Below are positions 6,558 to 7,334 of a DNA stretch of 7,334 nucleotides, piece after piece; position 1 is the first letter of the stretch, and every line of letters starts with the position of its first letter. Under the pieces are notes generated by a model. It searched no databases and had not been told where the DNA came from. It saw nothing but the letters and a program-made list of their open reading frames with translations. Position numbers and translations under genes: made by a program. Origin of the DNA: Chloroflexota bacterium (GTDB lineage: Bacteria > Chloroflexota > Anaerolineae > DTPP01); the NCBI GenBank assembly GCA_012514615.1, contig JAAYZY010000421.1, positions 1-7,334 of the forward strand, in the 5' to 3' direction.

Positions 6558-7001
6558 TCACCCCAGGTACTGCGTTACTGCCTCCGCGTCGCTGGCTGCC
6601 CGCTTCTCCAGATCGGCCAACTGCTGCAGCCAAGCGTCATCATTCCACACTTCAAGATGCGTGCCTACACCTACAACTACGGCGTGTTCTTTAAGACTAG
6701 CGTAGGCAATCTGCCGGTCCGAGAGCGCCACGCGCCCCAGGGCGTCAGGAAGCGCTTCGTGAGCCCCGCCCAACCAGTGGCGCAGCAACCGCCGCCCTTC
6801 GCTCTGGGTCAGAGGCAACCCCGCCTGCAGACGGCTCACCCACCCTTCCCACGCCGGAACGGGGAAGACCAGCAGGCAGCGCTCCAAGCCCAGCGTCACC
6901 ACACACCCCCCTGCCAGCGCCTCGCGCCACCGCGCCGGCAGCGTCAGGCCGCCTTCTTTGCCCCTTGTGAGGGGCGTCTTGTGCTCCCCAAGGAACCACA
7001 T
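6558..7001 (-). CDS. mraZ: Transcriptional regulator MraZ (divergent)
   Basis: MraZ is a ring-forming DNA-binding protein with two SpoVT/AbrB-like folds that controls division and cell-wall (dcw) genes, often from its own promoter. The 147-residue product (family usually about 140-150) has the expected order: MWFLGEHKTPL (family M-F-x-G-E), LTLPARWREAL (19-29), CLLVFPVPAWEGW (42-54), then the second half with LPDALGRVALSDRQIAYASL (84-103), VVVGVGTHLEVWNDDAW (108-124). The second DxxxR signature is intact (D86-R90), but the first is replaced by G14-KEG-G18, so the N-terminal half is atypical. Start choice is uncertain: ATG 7001 matches the family N-terminus but lies 13 bases from GGGAGG (7015-7020); an in-frame GTG at 7010 lies only 4 bases from it and would add three residues. 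It is the first complete gene of the minus-strand cluster, immediately before ftsZ. Confidence 0.88.
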   Translation of the reverse strand: MWFLGEHKTPLTRGKEGGLTLPARWREALAGGCVVTLGLERCLLVFPVPAWEGWVSRLQAGLPLTQSEGRRLLRHWLGGAHEALPDALGRVALSDRQIAYASLKEHAVVVGVGTHLEVWNDDAWLQQLADLEKRAASDAEAVTQYLG

Positions 7002-7017
7002 GCCGCTCACCCGGCCT

Positions 7018-7049
7018 CCCCACGCCCTACAGCCTCCTCAGGCCCCCCA
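7018..7049 (-). promoter_or_regulatory. G-rich repeats before mraZ, possible MraZ operator
   Basis: Reading the minus strand toward mraZ, TGGGG (7049-7045), TGAGG (7040-7036), TAGGG (7029-7025) and TGGGG (7022-7018) occur in a row at steps of 9, 11 and 7 bases. Known MraZ boxes are TGGGN-type repeats at about 10-bp spacing upstream of mraZ. The match is suggestive but imperfect, and G runs are common in this DNA. Confidence 0.3.
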
Positions 7050-7073
7050 GTACGGCCTGTCCGATCGGCACAC

Positions 7074-7110
7074 TCCTGCTGCAGGACGCGCTCTCTGCAG
7101 TTTATGTCAA
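7074..7110 (-). promoter_or_regulatory. Candidate promoter region of the mraZ-ftsZ cluster with a palindromic operator-like site
   Basis: A consensus -35 element TTGACA reads on the minus strand at 7110-7105 in the only AT-richer patch of this intergenic stretch. No good -10 hexamer follows at 16-18 bases (GTCCTG region). The expected -10/+1 area contains TCCTGC-T-GCAGGA (7074-7086), a palindrome with 6-bp arms that could be an operator. A further 8-bp perfect palindrome CCGATCGG lies at 7061-7068. Read-through from the upstream gene is also possible. Confidence 0.3.
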
Positions 7111-7122
7111 GCTAAGTCTGGC

Positions 7123-7334
7123 TTAGTCCTCGCGCAAGAATCGCTGGCCACGGTAGGCCATGGCGTCCAACAGCTCTTTCGTCTCGGCGGCATCGGCCCC
7201 GACCACCCGCTCCACCCGGCAGCCCTTGGCCCGCAGGTCGGCCAACACGGCGTCGTTGATGCCCCGCGGCGACCCCAGGGCCGTGACATGCTGGGCGCAG
7301 GCGGCCTCGGCCGGGTCGAAGCCGCAGCTAGGGG
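7123..7334 (-). CDS. 3' end of an unidentified gene, possible cell-wall-binding-repeat-2-like C-terminus
   Basis: The minus-strand frame is open from the window edge to the TAA at 7125-7123, giving 69 complete C-terminal residues that begin PSCGFDPAEAACAQHVTALG and end YRGQRFLRED; the start is outside the window. Codon use has the G/C third positions expected of a real gene here, and the sequence reads as ordinary globular protein. The stretch GINDAVLADLRAKGCRVERV followed by VGADAAET resembles the end of the cell-wall-binding repeat 2 unit (typically a variable start, then L...G..V.R..G.dR.eTa), which is why I propose that family. The match is short and the typical Arg-Tyr before Glu-Thr is missing (DAAET instead of DRYET), so this is only a suggestion. 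It may be co-transcribed with mraZ across a roughly 112-bp gap. Confidence 0.75.
   Translation of the reverse strand, partial: PSCGFDPAEAACAQHVTALGSPRGINDAVLADLRAKGCRVERVVGADAAETKELLDAMAYRGQRFLRED

Noticed and set aside
6496..6633. 46-residue N-terminal extension of FtsZ
   Set aside because: It overlaps the mraZ 3' end, does not resemble FtsZ, and a strong ribosome binding site precedes ATG 6495.
7112..7126. CTAAG-TCTGG-CTTAG inverted repeat at the stop codon of the edge gene
   Set aside because: Only a 5-bp AT-containing stem with no T-run after it; too weak to call a terminator.
7107..7289. 60-codon minus-strand frame at the right edge
   Set aside because: The neighbouring frame, open from the window edge to 7123, gives a more natural protein; this one is Trp/Pro/Arg-rich and out of phase.
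1..7334. CRISPR array, tRNA, rRNA, insertion sequence or phage genes
   Set aside because: I looked for regular direct repeats, cloverleaf-like sequences and transposase or integrase motifs and saw none.

Overview
The window is GC-rich (about two-thirds G+C by eye), densely coded bacterial DNA that I read as eight genes. The divergent FtsZ and MraZ, the SpoIID-type protein, the EtfA type and the base composition would fit a Gram-positive-like or Chloroflexota-type bacterium, possibly a thermophile. That placement is only an impression, because no rRNA or other taxonomic marker is present.

Plus strand, 1-2297: the 3' end of an electron transfer flavoprotein alpha-subunit gene (etfA, 5' end outside the window). 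After a 146-bp gap with a strong GC hairpin comes a gene for an exported tetratricopeptide-repeat (TPR) protein of 499 residues.

Minus strand, 7334 down to 2232, one apparent transcription direction in this order: the 3' end of an unidentified gene whose last residues look like a cell-wall-binding-repeat-2 end; a 112-bp gap holding a TTGACA element and palindromes; mraZ (transcriptional regulator of division genes); ftsZ (division GTPase); a basic 92-residue protein of unknown function; a 756-residue protein joining a clan GH-A glycoside hydrolase-like barrel, a SpoIID/LytB domain and two copies of a beta-rich repeat; and a 148-residue protein with two identically spaced CxxC...CxxC zinc-finger motifs. 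From mraZ onward the gaps are 62, 30, 41 and 2 bp, and most genes have clear Shine-Dalgarno sequences, so they probably form an operon. The last gene runs into the 3' end of the convergent TPR gene, with a 66-bp coding overlap.

The most interesting region is this minus-strand cluster. mraZ and ftsZ sit side by side without the usual rsmH, ftsL, ftsI, mur, ftsW, ftsQ and ftsA genes between them. They are followed by what looks like a sugar-polymer-cleaving fusion protein. SpoIID domains act on peptidoglycan glycan strands, so a division-linked envelope-remodelling operon is a reasonable inference. Two facts weigh against a simple reading: the fusion protein has no visible signal peptide, and the usual catalytic glutamate of SpoIID is not at its expected position.

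No tRNA, rRNA, CRISPR array, insertion sequence or attachment site was recognised. No stretch longer than about 150 bases lacks a gene.
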